Below are positions 27,106 through 35,576 of a stretch of 64,000 nt of DNA, one piece after another. The stretch spans positions 104,773 to 168,772 of the forward strand of contig NZ_NOYI01000020.1 of assembly GCF_002258785.1 (NCBI RefSeq), written 5' to 3'. Position 1 is the stretch's first letter; each line of letters opens with the position of its first letter. Origin of the DNA: Rhodococcus sp. 06-235-1A (GTDB taxonomy: Bacteria; Actinomycetota; Actinomycetes; Mycobacteriales; Mycobacteriaceae). The translations under genes and the position numbers were made by a program. The notes beneath the pieces are model-generated. The model was given only the letters and a program-made list of their open reading frames with translations. It was not told the origin of the DNA and ran no database searches.

Positions 27106-28839
27106 CTATTGGCCGGTTATCGGATCTAGGATTTTCGGGACAATGCCAACCACCCCGCCGAGGGTTTTGTCAACGCTGTTGGCCGTGTTGGGAAGGGGAT
27201 TGGTGAAGGTGGGGGCCTGGTAGCTGGGGACCTGCACGTTGGGAACCTGCACGGCAGGCGGTTGGTAGCTGGGAACCGTCGGAGCCGCGACCGACGGGAT
27301 GGTCGGCACCGTCGCCGCGCCGTTGTCGGCAGGTGCCGCGGCGGGGGCGGGGGATCCGGCGACGGGAGCCCCGGTTGCCGGGTCGATCTGCGTCACCGTG
27401 CCGTCGGCGTTGACGACCGTGGTGGGAGAGCCCTCGGATCCGGCTGCCGCAGAACCGTTCTCGCCGGTGGTCGCGGTGGTGGTCTCGGCCTCCGCCACCG
27501 CCGCGGTGGTCCCCGGTGTCCCGGTTTCCGAGATCGAGGTCTGAGAGTTCGACTCGGCCGGGGTGGTGTTGTCGGACGTCAGTGCCGTACCCACCGACAG
27601 ACCTCCGCCGGCGAGCAGTGCAAGAACGACGACCGATCCGGCGACGAGACCGGCCTTCTTGCGGCCGGACATGCCTGCATCGGATTCGACCGCGGTGGGC
27701 GTCGGGGCGGGCCTCGGGGTGGGGCGCGGCATCGGGGCGGCTGCCGCGGCGCTCGCCACGGCCGCCGTCGGGGCTGCGGCGAGGGACGCTGCGTCGTCGG
27801 CCGCGGTGGCGTCGGCGATGTCGCTGCCCAGTATCGCGGCACCCACGGCGACGGTCAGTTCGGGACGGGGGCCGGCAACCACGGGCGCCCGCAGTTCGGA
27901 CGAGATGAGCTCGGCCACGAGTGGAATGGCCGTGCTGCCGCCGACGAGCACCACCTGGTCGATGTCGGTGACTTCGAGCCCTGCGGCGGCGACGGCGTCA
28001 CGAACGACTCCGACCGACGCCAGCAGCGATGCTCGTACGAGCTCTTCGATCTCGGAGCGGACCAGGCGAACCTCTGTGTGCAGCCCGGGCAGGTCGACGG
28101 TCAGCGACGTGGACGTGTCGTACGAGAGCTGTTCTTTCGCCTGGCCGCAGCGTGCTCGCAGTTCTACCAGCGCCCCGACGGTGTCGGGGTCGAAGGGGTC
28201 GAACTCGAACGACTGACTTCCCGAGACGGTATCGAGGACGTACTGCATGATCGCGTGATCGAACTGAGCGCCGCCGAACTCCTGCGAGTGGTCGCCGGTG
28301 CCGACGACGCCCACGTCCGAGCCGGTTCGCATCAGGGTCACGTCGAGAGCGCTCGCGCCCAGGTCGTAGATCACGGCGAGGCCGTCGGACTGGGGTCCGC
28401 GAGTCACCTCGAGCCACCGCATGGTGGCGACGGACTCGGGGACCAGCGTGACGTCGGCCAGCCCGGCGCGGTCCAATGCCTCGCCGAGGACCTCGGCCGT
28501 GTACGCCGTCCAGCGGGTGGGGTGGGTGACGACGACCGTCGGGGCGGAATCGGCTCCGGCGGACACCTCGGCCACGAGAGCGCGGGCGGCGGTGGCATAC
28601 AGATCCTCGGCACGGTGACTGCGGCCGTCGTCGTCGATCAGTTCCACCGGGTCGCCCACTCGGTCGGCGAATCCGCTGATCAGGTGCCGAGCCGATCGAT
28701 CCCACAGCTCGGCCAAGCTCGGGGCCGCACCCGGACGAAGATCGAGTGCCGATCTCTTGACCACCGAGGTGACCGGATCGGTATCGAGCGCAGCCACCGC
28801 TGTCACCGAACCGATACGTATGCCGAGCCCTGCGTTCAT
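27106..28839 (-). CDS. Membrane-anchored Hsp70-fold protein (copy G), first gene of the iniR operon
   Basis: A 577-residue protein with the most complete Hsp70 nucleotide-binding domain of the set: phosphate 1 GLGIRIGSVTAVAA (4-17), THPTRWTAYTAEVL (105-118), phosphate 2 VIYDLGASALDVTLM (156-170), EFGGAQFDHAI (187-197, matching the GGEDFD region of DnaK) and adenosine [14 protein letters not shown] (295-308). An Ala/Pro linker leads to a membrane helix at about 396-420. The tail ends with VPSYQPPAVQVPNVQVPSYQ-type repeats and a short hydrophobic C-terminus. There is no peptide-binding domain. It is divergent from iniB and so shares the iniB promoter region. Confidence 0.78.
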   Translation of the reverse strand: MNAGLGIRIGSVTAVAALDTDPVTSVVKRSALDLRPGAAPSLAELWDRSARHLISGFADRVGDPVELIDDDGRSHRAEDLYATAARALVAEVSAGADSAPTVVVTHPTRWTAYTAEVLGEALDRAGLADVTLVPESVATMRWLEVTRGPQSDGLAVIYDLGASALDVTLMRTGSDVGVVGTGDHSQEFGGAQFDHAIMQYVLDTVSGSQSFEFDPFDPDTVGALVELRARCGQAKEQLSYDTSTSLTVDLPGLHTEVRLVRSEIEELVRASLLASVGVVRDAVAAAGLEVTDIDQVVLVGGSTAIPLVAELISSELRAPVVAGPRPELTVAVGAAILGSDIADATAADDAASLAAAPTAAVASAAAAAPMPRPTPRPAPTPTAVESDAGMSGRKKAGLVAGSVVVLALLAGGGLSVGTALTSDNTTPAESNSQTSISETGTPGTTAAVAEAETTTATTGENGSAAAGSEGSPTTVVNADGTVTQIDPATGAPVAGSPAPAAAPADNGAATVPTIPSVAAPTVPSYQPPAVQVPNVQVPSYQAPTFTNPLPNTANSVDKTLGGVVGIVPKILDPITGQ

Positions 28840-28952
28840 TGTCGTGTCGCCGCCTTCGTCTCGCCGTCAGTAGTACTGCCGTCACCCGCACTGTCGGCTC
28901 GCGCCGCATGTTCGTTACGTCTCACAGCAGGTTAGAGCGCACAACGAGTGAA

Positions 28953-28990
28953 ATCCCCTAAAGCGCCCAGATCCCCTAACGAAATCCCCC
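28953..28990. promoter_or_regulatory. ATCCCCTAA repeat boxes between copy G and iniB (candidate IniR sites)
   Basis: In the 255-base divergent gap, ATCCCCTAA occurs at 28953-28961 and 28971-28979, with a third related box ATCCCCC at 28984-28990. Read on the minus strand the core is GGGGAT, close to the GGGGA(T/G)GA core of MalT boxes, which are bound by the best-studied STAND LuxR activator. The direct-repeat layout suits such a regulator, so IniR is the natural candidate. This is inference. Confidence 0.45.
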
Positions 28991-29094
28991 TGGCGACCTT
29001 CGGGGGAGTACGGGGATCGGCCCCGTTGGGCGGGGGCCCTCCGGTGCATAGCTTTGTGATCAACCACGAAGCACCACTCGTCAAGGAGACCCAG

Positions 29095-31608
29095 ATGGCT
29101 ACCAACGCCGTACTCGATTTCATCCTCAGCCTGCTGCGCGACGACCAGGCCGCCGCCGCATACTGCGCCAACCCCGAGATGACGCTGGCCGCTGCGGGCC
29201 TCGGCGACGTGACCCATGCGGACATCGTCGCGGTGGCTCCGCTGGTTGCCGAGTCGGGACTGTTCGCCGGAGCGGGCAGCCAGCTGTCGGCCATCTTGGG
29301 CGCCGGCGCATCGGCCGGCCTCGAGGGCGCACTCGCCGGAGGAGCGAGCCTCGGCGGCGGATTGTCTGCCGGACTCGGTCTGGCCGCAGGCGCGGTCGCC
29401 GGCGGCGGACTCGCCGCGGGTGGCAGCCTGACCGGCGGCATCGATGTCACGGGTGAGATCGCGGCATCCCTGCAGGCAGCACTCGCCGCCGCGCTGGCGG
29501 TCGGCGGTCAGATCGGTGTCGAGCTCGGTGCCGCATTCGGTGGTGCCCTCGACGCCTTGATCGGCGCGGGTGCAGGCATCGGGGGCGGCCTCGGTGCCGG
29601 TCTGGATCTGGACCTGGACGGTCTGCTCGGCGGAACCGTCGGACTCGGCGCTGCGTTGACCGGACTTCTCGGAGCCGGCGCAGGCATCGGCGGGGAGATC
29701 GGCGGCGACATCACCGCGCAGTTGCAGGCAGCCCTCGACGCCGCGCTCGGTGCGACCGGTGCCGTCGACCTCGGAGCACTGGCCGACATCCAGGGTGGAC
29801 TGAGCGGCGCGCTCGGCGCGATCTTCGGAGTCGGTGGAACCGTCGGAGCAGAGCTCGGCGCGGCCCTCGGCGGAGCCCTCGGAGCAGTACTCGACGCCGG
29901 AGCCGGACTGGACATCGTGGGTGACCTCGGCGGCGCACTGACCGCAGGAATCGGCGGCGCGCTCGCAGGCCTCGGCACCGTCGGTGCCGATCTCACCACC
30001 GATGTCGGAGCTGCACTGGACGGAGCACTCGGAGCCGGTGGAGCATTGGTCGGCGACCTCGCCGGCGGCGTCGGCGCGAGCCTCGGCGGTCTCTTCGCAG
30101 CCGACGGTGCCATCGCAGGATCCATCGGAACCGCACTCGGCGCCGTCCTGGACGCCGGTGTGCTCGCGGACCTCGACGTCGACGCCCTGCTTGCCGCTGG
30201 CGGCAGCGTCGGCGCGGTCGTCGGCGGCGCACTCGGAACGGCACTGGACCTCGACACCAGCGCGATCGGCGGCCTGACCGCTGCCCTCGACACCGCAGTC
30301 GAGGGAGTCCTCGGCGCAGGTGCAGGCATCGGCGGCGACATCGCAGGCGGACTTGCAGGCGGACTGGCCGGTGGGGTTGCCGGTGCCGGTGGGGTTGCCG
30401 GAAACCTGGAAGGTCTACTCGGAGCGGCATTCGGCGTCGGCGGCACAGCAGGAGCTCAGCTCGGCACCGCCCTCGAGACAGTGCTCGACACCAGCGCAGC
30501 CCTCGACCTCGGAGCCGTACTCGGTGCAGGCGCGGACCTGAGCGCAGGACTGTCCGGTGCGGTCGACACCGCAGTGGCAGCCGGAGCCGATCTCACCGGA
30601 ACAGTCGACGCGGCACTCGCCGGAGTGGGCGGAGTCGGCGCGGATCTGTCGGGCGGCTTGGCCGGACTCGGCGGAGTCGGTGCAGGCCTGACCGGTGGTC
30701 TTGCCGGACTCGGTGGAGTCGGTGCAGGCCTCACCGGGGGACTTGCCGGACTCGGCCAGGTCGGCGCAGATGTGACCGGTGGCCTCGGAGCCGTCGGCAC
30801 CGTGGGTGCAGATGTGACCGGTGGCCTCGCGACTGTCGGCAATGCAGGAGCGGGCCTGACCGGTGGACTCGCGGGCCTGGGTGACGCCGGTGCCGGCCTG
30901 ACCGGTGGACTCGCAGGTCTGGGCAGCCTCGGTGGCGGCATCGCAGGCGGAGTAGCAGGCGGCGTCGATGCCGCAGCTCAGGCCGGGGCCGGACTCGAAG
31001 GAGCCGTGACCGGTGGCGTCAGTGCCGGAATCGATGCGGCAGCATCCGCAGGCGCAGGTCTCGAGGGAGCTGCGAACGCGGCAGGATCCGTCGCAGGCGG
31101 CCTCGAAGGTGCGGCAGGCGGAGTGGTCGACGCGGGAACGTCGGTGGGCGGCGAGATCGCGTCGAACGTCGGTGCGGGACTCGACACCGGTGCTTCGCTC
31201 GGAGGCGACGTCGCATCCACGGTGGGTGCGGGTTTGGATGCTGGTGCGGACGCTGCGGCTTCCGCGGGCGGCGGGTTTGATTCCGCTGCCGACATCGGTG
31301 GTCAGGCGGCAGGCAGCCTCACCGGCGGTCTGCAGTCCGGTGCCGACGGACTGGCTCATGCAGGCGGCGGACTCTCCTCCGCGGTGTCCGGTGCCGCGTC
31401 GGGATCGTTCGAGCACTCGAGTACCTTCGACTCCAGCGCAGCCGCATCCGGCACCGGCTGGTCCAGCGTCGACTCCGACGTCTTCGGTCAGGGTGAGAGC
31501 GAGTCGAGCCTGTTCAGTGACGGCAGCCTGCACGGATCGGTGGACTCGGCAGCCGATTCCCTCGGCCATGTGACCGTCGATCACGATATCGACCCGCTGC
31601 ACCCCTGA
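29095..31608 (+). CDS. iniB: IniB: IniB N-terminal domain with giant Gly/Ala repeat
   Basis: An 837-residue protein. ATG 29095 is chosen because AAGGAG lies 12 bases upstream and the IniB N-terminal domain then begins at residue 1 (MATNAVLDFILSLLRDDQAA ... LAAAGLGDVTHADIVAVAP, about 1-55). The remaining 780 residues are Gly/Ala/Leu-rich with quasi-repeats such as GLTGGLAGLGGVGA, giving a cell-wall-like or fibrous character. No signal peptide or membrane helix is obvious. The M. tuberculosis homologue is around 480 residues, so this one is much expanded. It is the first gene of the cell-wall-inhibitor-inducible iniBAC locus. Confidence 0.85.
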   Translation: MATNAVLDFILSLLRDDQAAAAYCANPEMTLAAAGLGDVTHADIVAVAPLVAESGLFAGAGSQLSAILGAGASAGLEGALAGGASLGGGLSAGLGLAAGAVAGGGLAAGGSLTGGIDVTGEIAASLQAALAAALAVGGQIGVELGAAFGGALDALIGAGAGIGGGLGAGLDLDLDGLLGGTVGLGAALTGLLGAGAGIGGEIGGDITAQLQAALDAALGATGAVDLGALADIQGGLSGALGAIFGVGGTVGAELGAALGGALGAVLDAGAGLDIVGDLGGALTAGIGGALAGLGTVGADLTTDVGAALDGALGAGGALVGDLAGGVGASLGGLFAADGAIAGSIGTALGAVLDAGVLADLDVDALLAAGGSVGAVVGGALGTALDLDTSAIGGLTAALDTAVEGVLGAGAGIGGDIAGGLAGGLAGGVAGAGGVAGNLEGLLGAAFGVGGTAGAQLGTALETVLDTSAALDLGAVLGAGADLSAGLSGAVDTAVAAGADLTGTVDAALAGVGGVGADLSGGLAGLGGVGAGLTGGLAGLGGVGAGLTGGLAGLGQVGADVTGGLGAVGTVGADVTGGLATVGNAGAGLTGGLAGLGDAGAGLTGGLAGLGSLGGGIAGGVAGGVDAAAQAGAGLEGAVTGGVSAGIDAAASAGAGLEGAANAAGSVAGGLEGAAGGVVDAGTSVGGEIASNVGAGLDTGASLGGDVASTVGAGLDAGADAAASAGGGFDSAADIGGQAAGSLTGGLQSGADGLAHAGGGLSSAVSGAASGSFEHSSTFDSSAAASGTGWSSVDSDVFGQGESESSLFSDGSLHGSVDSAADSLGHVTVDHDIDPLHP

Positions 31609-31631
31609 TTCCGTCAGCGACACACAGCGCG

Positions 31632-31664
31632 CGGCCCCGAGTGTGTTCGTCACACTCGGGGCCG
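31632..31664 (+). terminator. Hairpin between iniB and iniA
   Basis: CGGCCCCGAGTGTG pairs perfectly over 14 bp with its complement around a TTCGT loop, 24 bases after the iniB stop and 58 before the iniA start. Without a T-run it may be a partial terminator or a processing/stability element that sets iniB above iniA and iniC. Confidence 0.7.
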
Positions 31665-31721
31665 AGGCGTGGATAGAGTTCTGTCCAGGGACGTCGACGA
31701 GAACGGTAGTGAAGCAAGAGT

Positions 31722-33530
31722 ATGGACGGGCAAACTACGGAGCTGGCCGAGCTGCTGAGTCGCACCGCGGCGGTGGCGACCTCGGCGGGTAGATCCGATC
31801 TGGTGGATCGTGTCGAGGCGGCGAAGTCGCGGGTCCTGGATCCACGCCGGCGCATCATCGTGGTGGGGCCGCTGAAGCAGGGCAAGAGTCAGTTCGTGAA
31901 TTCGTTGCTCAATCTGACCGTGTGCTCGGTCGGCGACGACGAGACCACGGCCATTCCGACGGTGGTCTCCAACGCCGAAAGCTTCTCCGCACAGCTCGTA
32001 CTCGCGGATCCGGGCAACGAGCCCATCCGCGTCGACGTTCCGCTCGAAGAGATCACGACGGTTACCCCGGCGAGTCCCCGTGCGCAGGGCCGGGAGGTGT
32101 TGCGGCTCGACATCGGGGTGTCGAGTCCACTGCTCGCCGACGGTCTGGTGCTGGTCGATACCCCCGGCGTCGGCGGACACGGAAACCCGCACGCTGCAGG
32201 CACATTGGGTCTGATTCCGTCGGCCGACGCCGTACTCGTGGTGTCCGATGCCTCCCGTGAATTCACCGAGCCCGAACTGTCCTTTCTTCGACAGGTGCAG
32301 GGCCTGTGCCCGGCTGTGGCCGTGCTGATCACCAAGACCGATCTGTATCCGCACTGGCGGCAGATCGTCGAGGCCAACCGTGGACACCTCGACCGCGCGG
32401 GCATCGATGTGCAGATGCTGCCGGTGTCGTCTCTGTTGCGTTCGCACGCCGTGCGTCTGAACGACGAGGAACTCAACGCCGAGTCCGGCTTTCAGCAGCT
32501 CTACGCGTTTCTGCGCGACGATGTGGTGGCGCGCGCGGACGTGTTGGCTCGTGCGTCGGTCTCGCTCGATGTCCGATCGGTCACCGAGCACCTGTCCCTG
32601 TCGTTCGGCAGTGAGCTTGCGGCGCTGAAGGATCCGGAGCGGGCGGCCGCTGCCGTCGCCGGGCTGCAGCGCGCCAAGTCCGCTGCCGAGGATCTGCACA
32701 AGCGCTCGTCGCAGTGGCAGCAGACGCTCGGGGACGGGATTGCCGATCTTGCGTCCGACATCGATCACGATCTACGAGACCGGTTGCGTCGCGTCACTCG
32801 GGAGGCGGAGGAGACCGTCGACGAGGGGGATCCGGGCAAGGACTGGCCGCAACTGGGCGAATGGCTCGAGGAGCAGATCGCCGCGTCGGTGGGCGACAAC
32901 TTCGTGTGGGCTCACGAGCGAGCACTGTGGCTCTCGGAGTTGGTGGCCGAGCATTTCGCGTCCTCCGGGGCGGCGGCACTGCCCGATCTCGATCTCGGCG
33001 ACTTGGATAACGTCCTCGAACCCGTCGCGTCGTTGGCAGATCTGGAATCCGGTCGGGTCGGCATCACGCAGAAGGTTCTCGTGGGAATGCGCGGATCCTA
33101 CGGCGGCGTATTGATGTTCGGCCTGATCACCACGTTCGTCGGGCTGAGCCTGCTCAATCCGATCTCCATCGGAGCCGGAGTGCTGCTCGGCACCAAGGCG
33201 TACAAGGAGGACAAGGAGAACCGCGTCAAAGCGCGAAGGTCCGAGGCCAAGATGGCGATCCGCCGGTTCACCGACGATGTGAGCTTTCAGGTGGGCAAGG
33301 AGTCCAAGGACCGGCTGCGTCAGATTCAGCGGGTCCTGCGCGATCATTTCACCTCGATCGCCGAGCAGACGCTGCGGTCGCTGAACGAGTCGCTGCGCTC
33401 GGCGCAGGAAGCCGCCGCGGCCGACAACACCGATCGCGCCGCCCGTATCGCGCGCTTGGAGAACGACATGCGAGTGACCGCCGAATTGAATTCTCGCGCA
33501 CTCGGTCTCGTCAAGGACGTCGCAGTATGA
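31722..33530 (+). CDS. iniA: IniA: dynamin-like GTPase with membrane-inserting segment
   Basis: A 602-residue bacterial dynamin-like protein. The GTPase motifs are G1 GPLKQGKSQ (49-57), a G2 threonine in DDETTAIPT, G3 DTPG (146-149) and G4 TKTD (204-207). A helical stalk follows, and a hydrophobic stretch at about 456-490 (GVLMFGLITTFVGLSLLNPISIGAGVLL) should form the membrane paddle. Mycobacterial IniA was shown to be a dynamin-like protein that deforms or fuses membranes and to affect tolerance to cell-wall drugs. Its stop overlaps the iniC start (ATGA). Confidence 0.93.
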   Translation: MDGQTTELAELLSRTAAVATSAGRSDLVDRVEAAKSRVLDPRRRIIVVGPLKQGKSQFVNSLLNLTVCSVGDDETTAIPTVVSNAESFSAQLVLADPGNEPIRVDVPLEEITTVTPASPRAQGREVLRLDIGVSSPLLADGLVLVDTPGVGGHGNPHAAGTLGLIPSADAVLVVSDASREFTEPELSFLRQVQGLCPAVAVLITKTDLYPHWRQIVEANRGHLDRAGIDVQMLPVSSLLRSHAVRLNDEELNAESGFQQLYAFLRDDVVARADVLARASVSLDVRSVTEHLSLSFGSELAALKDPERAAAAVAGLQRAKSAAEDLHKRSSQWQQTLGDGIADLASDIDHDLRDRLRRVTREAEETVDEGDPGKDWPQLGEWLEEQIAASVGDNFVWAHERALWLSELVAEHFASSGAAALPDLDLGDLDNVLEPVASLADLESGRVGITQKVLVGMRGSYGGVLMFGLITTFVGLSLLNPISIGAGVLLGTKAYKEDKENRVKARRSEAKMAIRRFTDDVSFQVGKESKDRLRQIQRVLRDHFTSIAEQTLRSLNESLRSAQEAAAADNTDRAARIARLENDMRVTAELNSRALGLVKDVAV

Positions 33531-34987
33531 GCCAGACGGCTCTGGCCCGAGCGCGTGATCTGATCTCGGCGGCCCGGTCGACCTACGCGGGGGATGCCGA
33601 GGCGTCGTGGATGCTCGACGAATGCCTGTACCGCTTGGACGAGCCGCTACGGGTGGCTCTGGCCGGATCGCTCAAGGCAGGGAAGTCGACGCTACTCAAT
33701 TCGCTTGTTGGACAGGACATTGCGCCGACCGACGCCACGGAGTGCACCAAGGTCGTCACGTGGTACCGCAACGGCGTCACCCCCGCCGTCACGGCCTGGT
33801 ACGACGGCGACCGGGCGGCGAACGTGCCGGTGCAGCGGCGGGACGGCCGGTTGACCTTCGATCTGGGGTCGTTGACGGCGGCGCAGGTCGATCGCCTGGA
33901 CGTCGAATGGCCGGCGAGTGCCCTGGCGCAGACCACGATCATCGACACCCCTGGTACCTCATCGCTCTCGCGCGATGTCTCGGCCCGAACTCTGGCCATG
34001 CTCACCCCCGAGAACTCGTCCTCGGGTGCCGATGCCGTCGTGTATCTGCTGCGCACTCTCAACGCGTCGGACGTGTCGTTCCTCGGACAGATCGGTGCGC
34101 ACGTGGGCGGCGATTCGGGGCCACTCGGCGTGATCGGGGTGGTCTCGCGGGCCGACGAGGTCGGTTCGGGTCGGATGGACGCGATGATGTCGGCCAAGGA
34201 GGTCGCTGCTCGGTTCGCGTCCGAGCTCGAGGCCACGGGATTGTGTCAGGCAGTGGTTCCGGTGGCGGGATTGCTCGCGCTCGGTGCGGAAACAATGCGG
34301 CAGAACGAATTCGCTGCGTTCGAGATGTTGGCGACGGTGCCGACCGAGGATCTGCAGCTGGCAATGCTCTCGGCCGATCGATTCGTGCGGCCGCAGAGCA
34401 CGTTGCCGGTCGATGCTGCGCTGCGCGCCAGCATCGTCGATCGCTTCGGCTTGTTCGGTATCCGTATGGCGGTCACACTGATTCGGCTCGGGGTACGCGA
34501 TTCGCCGACGCTTGCTGCCGACCTGGTGGAGCGGAGCGGTCTGACCGAGCTCAGATCGGTGATCGACGTGCAATTCGGCCAACGCGCCGATCAGTTGAAG
34601 CTACATTCGGCTCTCGTTGCTCTGCAACGGATCCTGGAGTTTCGGCCGGAATCGCATGCGTTGCGCACCGAAGCCGGGCGAATGCTCGCCGACGTGCACG
34701 GTTTCGCCGAACTGCGTCTGCTCGGCCGATTGCGTTCGACCACTCCGAAACTCCCCGAGGGCGCCTTGCTGGACCTGCAGCGCATCATCGGTGGTTTCGG
34801 CATCGCCGCCACGGAACGCCTGAATCTGCCGCCCGATGCCGGACGCACGCAACAGCGAGACACTGCGTTGGCGGCGGTGCACCGGTGGCGAGGACTGTCC
34901 GAGCACCCACTGCTGGATCAGTTCACGTCGACCTCGTGCGCCCTGGCTGCGCGTAGTGCCGAAGGGATTCTCGCATCACTGGCGTGA
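33527..34987 (+). CDS. iniC: IniC: dynamin-like GTPase partner
   Basis: A 486-residue protein with G1 AGSLKAGKST (46-55), G3 IDTPGTSSLSRD (139-150) and a G4-like SRADE near 205. The helical C-terminal half lacks the obvious membrane paddle of IniA, so it may work as a paired dynamin, as in two-subunit bacterial systems. It is translationally coupled to iniA by a 4-base overlap. Its 3' end overlaps the convergent membrane-protein gene by 12 bases. Confidence 0.9.
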   Translation: MSQTALARARDLISAARSTYAGDAEASWMLDECLYRLDEPLRVALAGSLKAGKSTLLNSLVGQDIAPTDATECTKVVTWYRNGVTPAVTAWYDGDRAANVPVQRRDGRLTFDLGSLTAAQVDRLDVEWPASALAQTTIIDTPGTSSLSRDVSARTLAMLTPENSSSGADAVVYLLRTLNASDVSFLGQIGAHVGGDSGPLGVIGVVSRADEVGSGRMDAMMSAKEVAARFASELEATGLCQAVVPVAGLLALGAETMRQNEFAAFEMLATVPTEDLQLAMLSADRFVRPQSTLPVDAALRASIVDRFGLFGIRMAVTLIRLGVRDSPTLAADLVERSGLTELRSVIDVQFGQRADQLKLHSALVALQRILEFRPESHALRTEAGRMLADVHGFAELRLLGRLRSTTPKLPEGALLDLQRIIGGFGIAATERLNLPPDAGRTQQRDTALAAVHRWRGLSEHPLLDQFTSTSCALAARSAEGILASLA

Positions 34988-35536
34988 GGATCGCCGGGGC
35001 AGCAGAGCGACGATGGTCGCAACGGCCGCAGTAGCTGCCACGACGAACGGTCCCCACTGCAGGACGCCGCCGAACAGCGCGGGTGCGTCGGAGACGAAGG
35101 TCGAGAACGTGACGGCCGCGCCGACGGTCAGGATCCCTACCGCGCCCATCAGGACCTTGGACGACGTCGCCGCGCCGCGCAGCAGGTTCAGCGCGACGAA
35201 TCCGAGCAAAACGAGTACCGCCGATGCGGCACCACTGGACAGCAGCGTGGCCGAGGCGGTGTTGCGAACATCGGTCGCACTCGCCGTCGAGTCCTGCTGC
35301 GAGACCGCACTTTCGACGCCGGAAAGCACGGGTTCCCAATTCAGGGCGATGACCGCTGCCAACACCAGGACGATTACGGTCGTCACTGCCCACAGTCCGG
35401 TGGCGATCTTCGGAAGAATCGAGGGCACGGTCTCTTGCCGTGGCCGAAGGGGCTCGACGACAACATCCGGCCGCGGTGGTTGCGGACGCGCAGGCCGAGG
35501 TCTGTGCGAGGTCGGATCGTTCGGTTCTTCGGCCAC
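34976..35536 (-). CDS. Four-helix membrane protein of unknown function
   Basis: A 186-residue protein from GTG 35536. A Pro/Arg-rich cytoplasmic N-terminus of about 40 residues precedes four membrane helices: around 46-66 (GLWAVTTVIVLVLAAVIAL), 101-118, 126-146 and 155-178 (GGVLQWGPFVVAATAAVATIVALL). I do not recognise a family. It overlaps the end of iniC on the opposite strand and precedes the GH13 gene in the same direction with a 40-base gap, so the two may be co-transcribed. Confidence 0.7.
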   Translation of the reverse strand: MAEEPNDPTSHRPRPARPQPPRPDVVVEPLRPRQETVPSILPKIATGLWAVTTVIVLVLAAVIALNWEPVLSGVESAVSQQDSTASATDVRNTASATLLSSGAASAVLVLLGFVALNLLRGAATSSKVLMGAVGILTVGAAVTFSTFVSDAPALFGGVLQWGPFVVAATAAVATIVALLPRRSSRQ

Positions 35537-35576
35537 GGTGCAGAAGTCTATCGGGCCTGGGTGATGGGCGGCCGAC

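Noticed and set aside
30640..30960. Repeat array in iniB looked at as a possible CRISPR
   Set aside because: The periodicity is codon-based protein repeat (GLTGGLAGLG) without equal-length unique spacers or cas genes.
30415..31653. Cys/Gly/Ser-rich 412-residue frame opposite iniB
   Set aside because: Composition is the simple complement of the Gly/Ala repeat of IniB.
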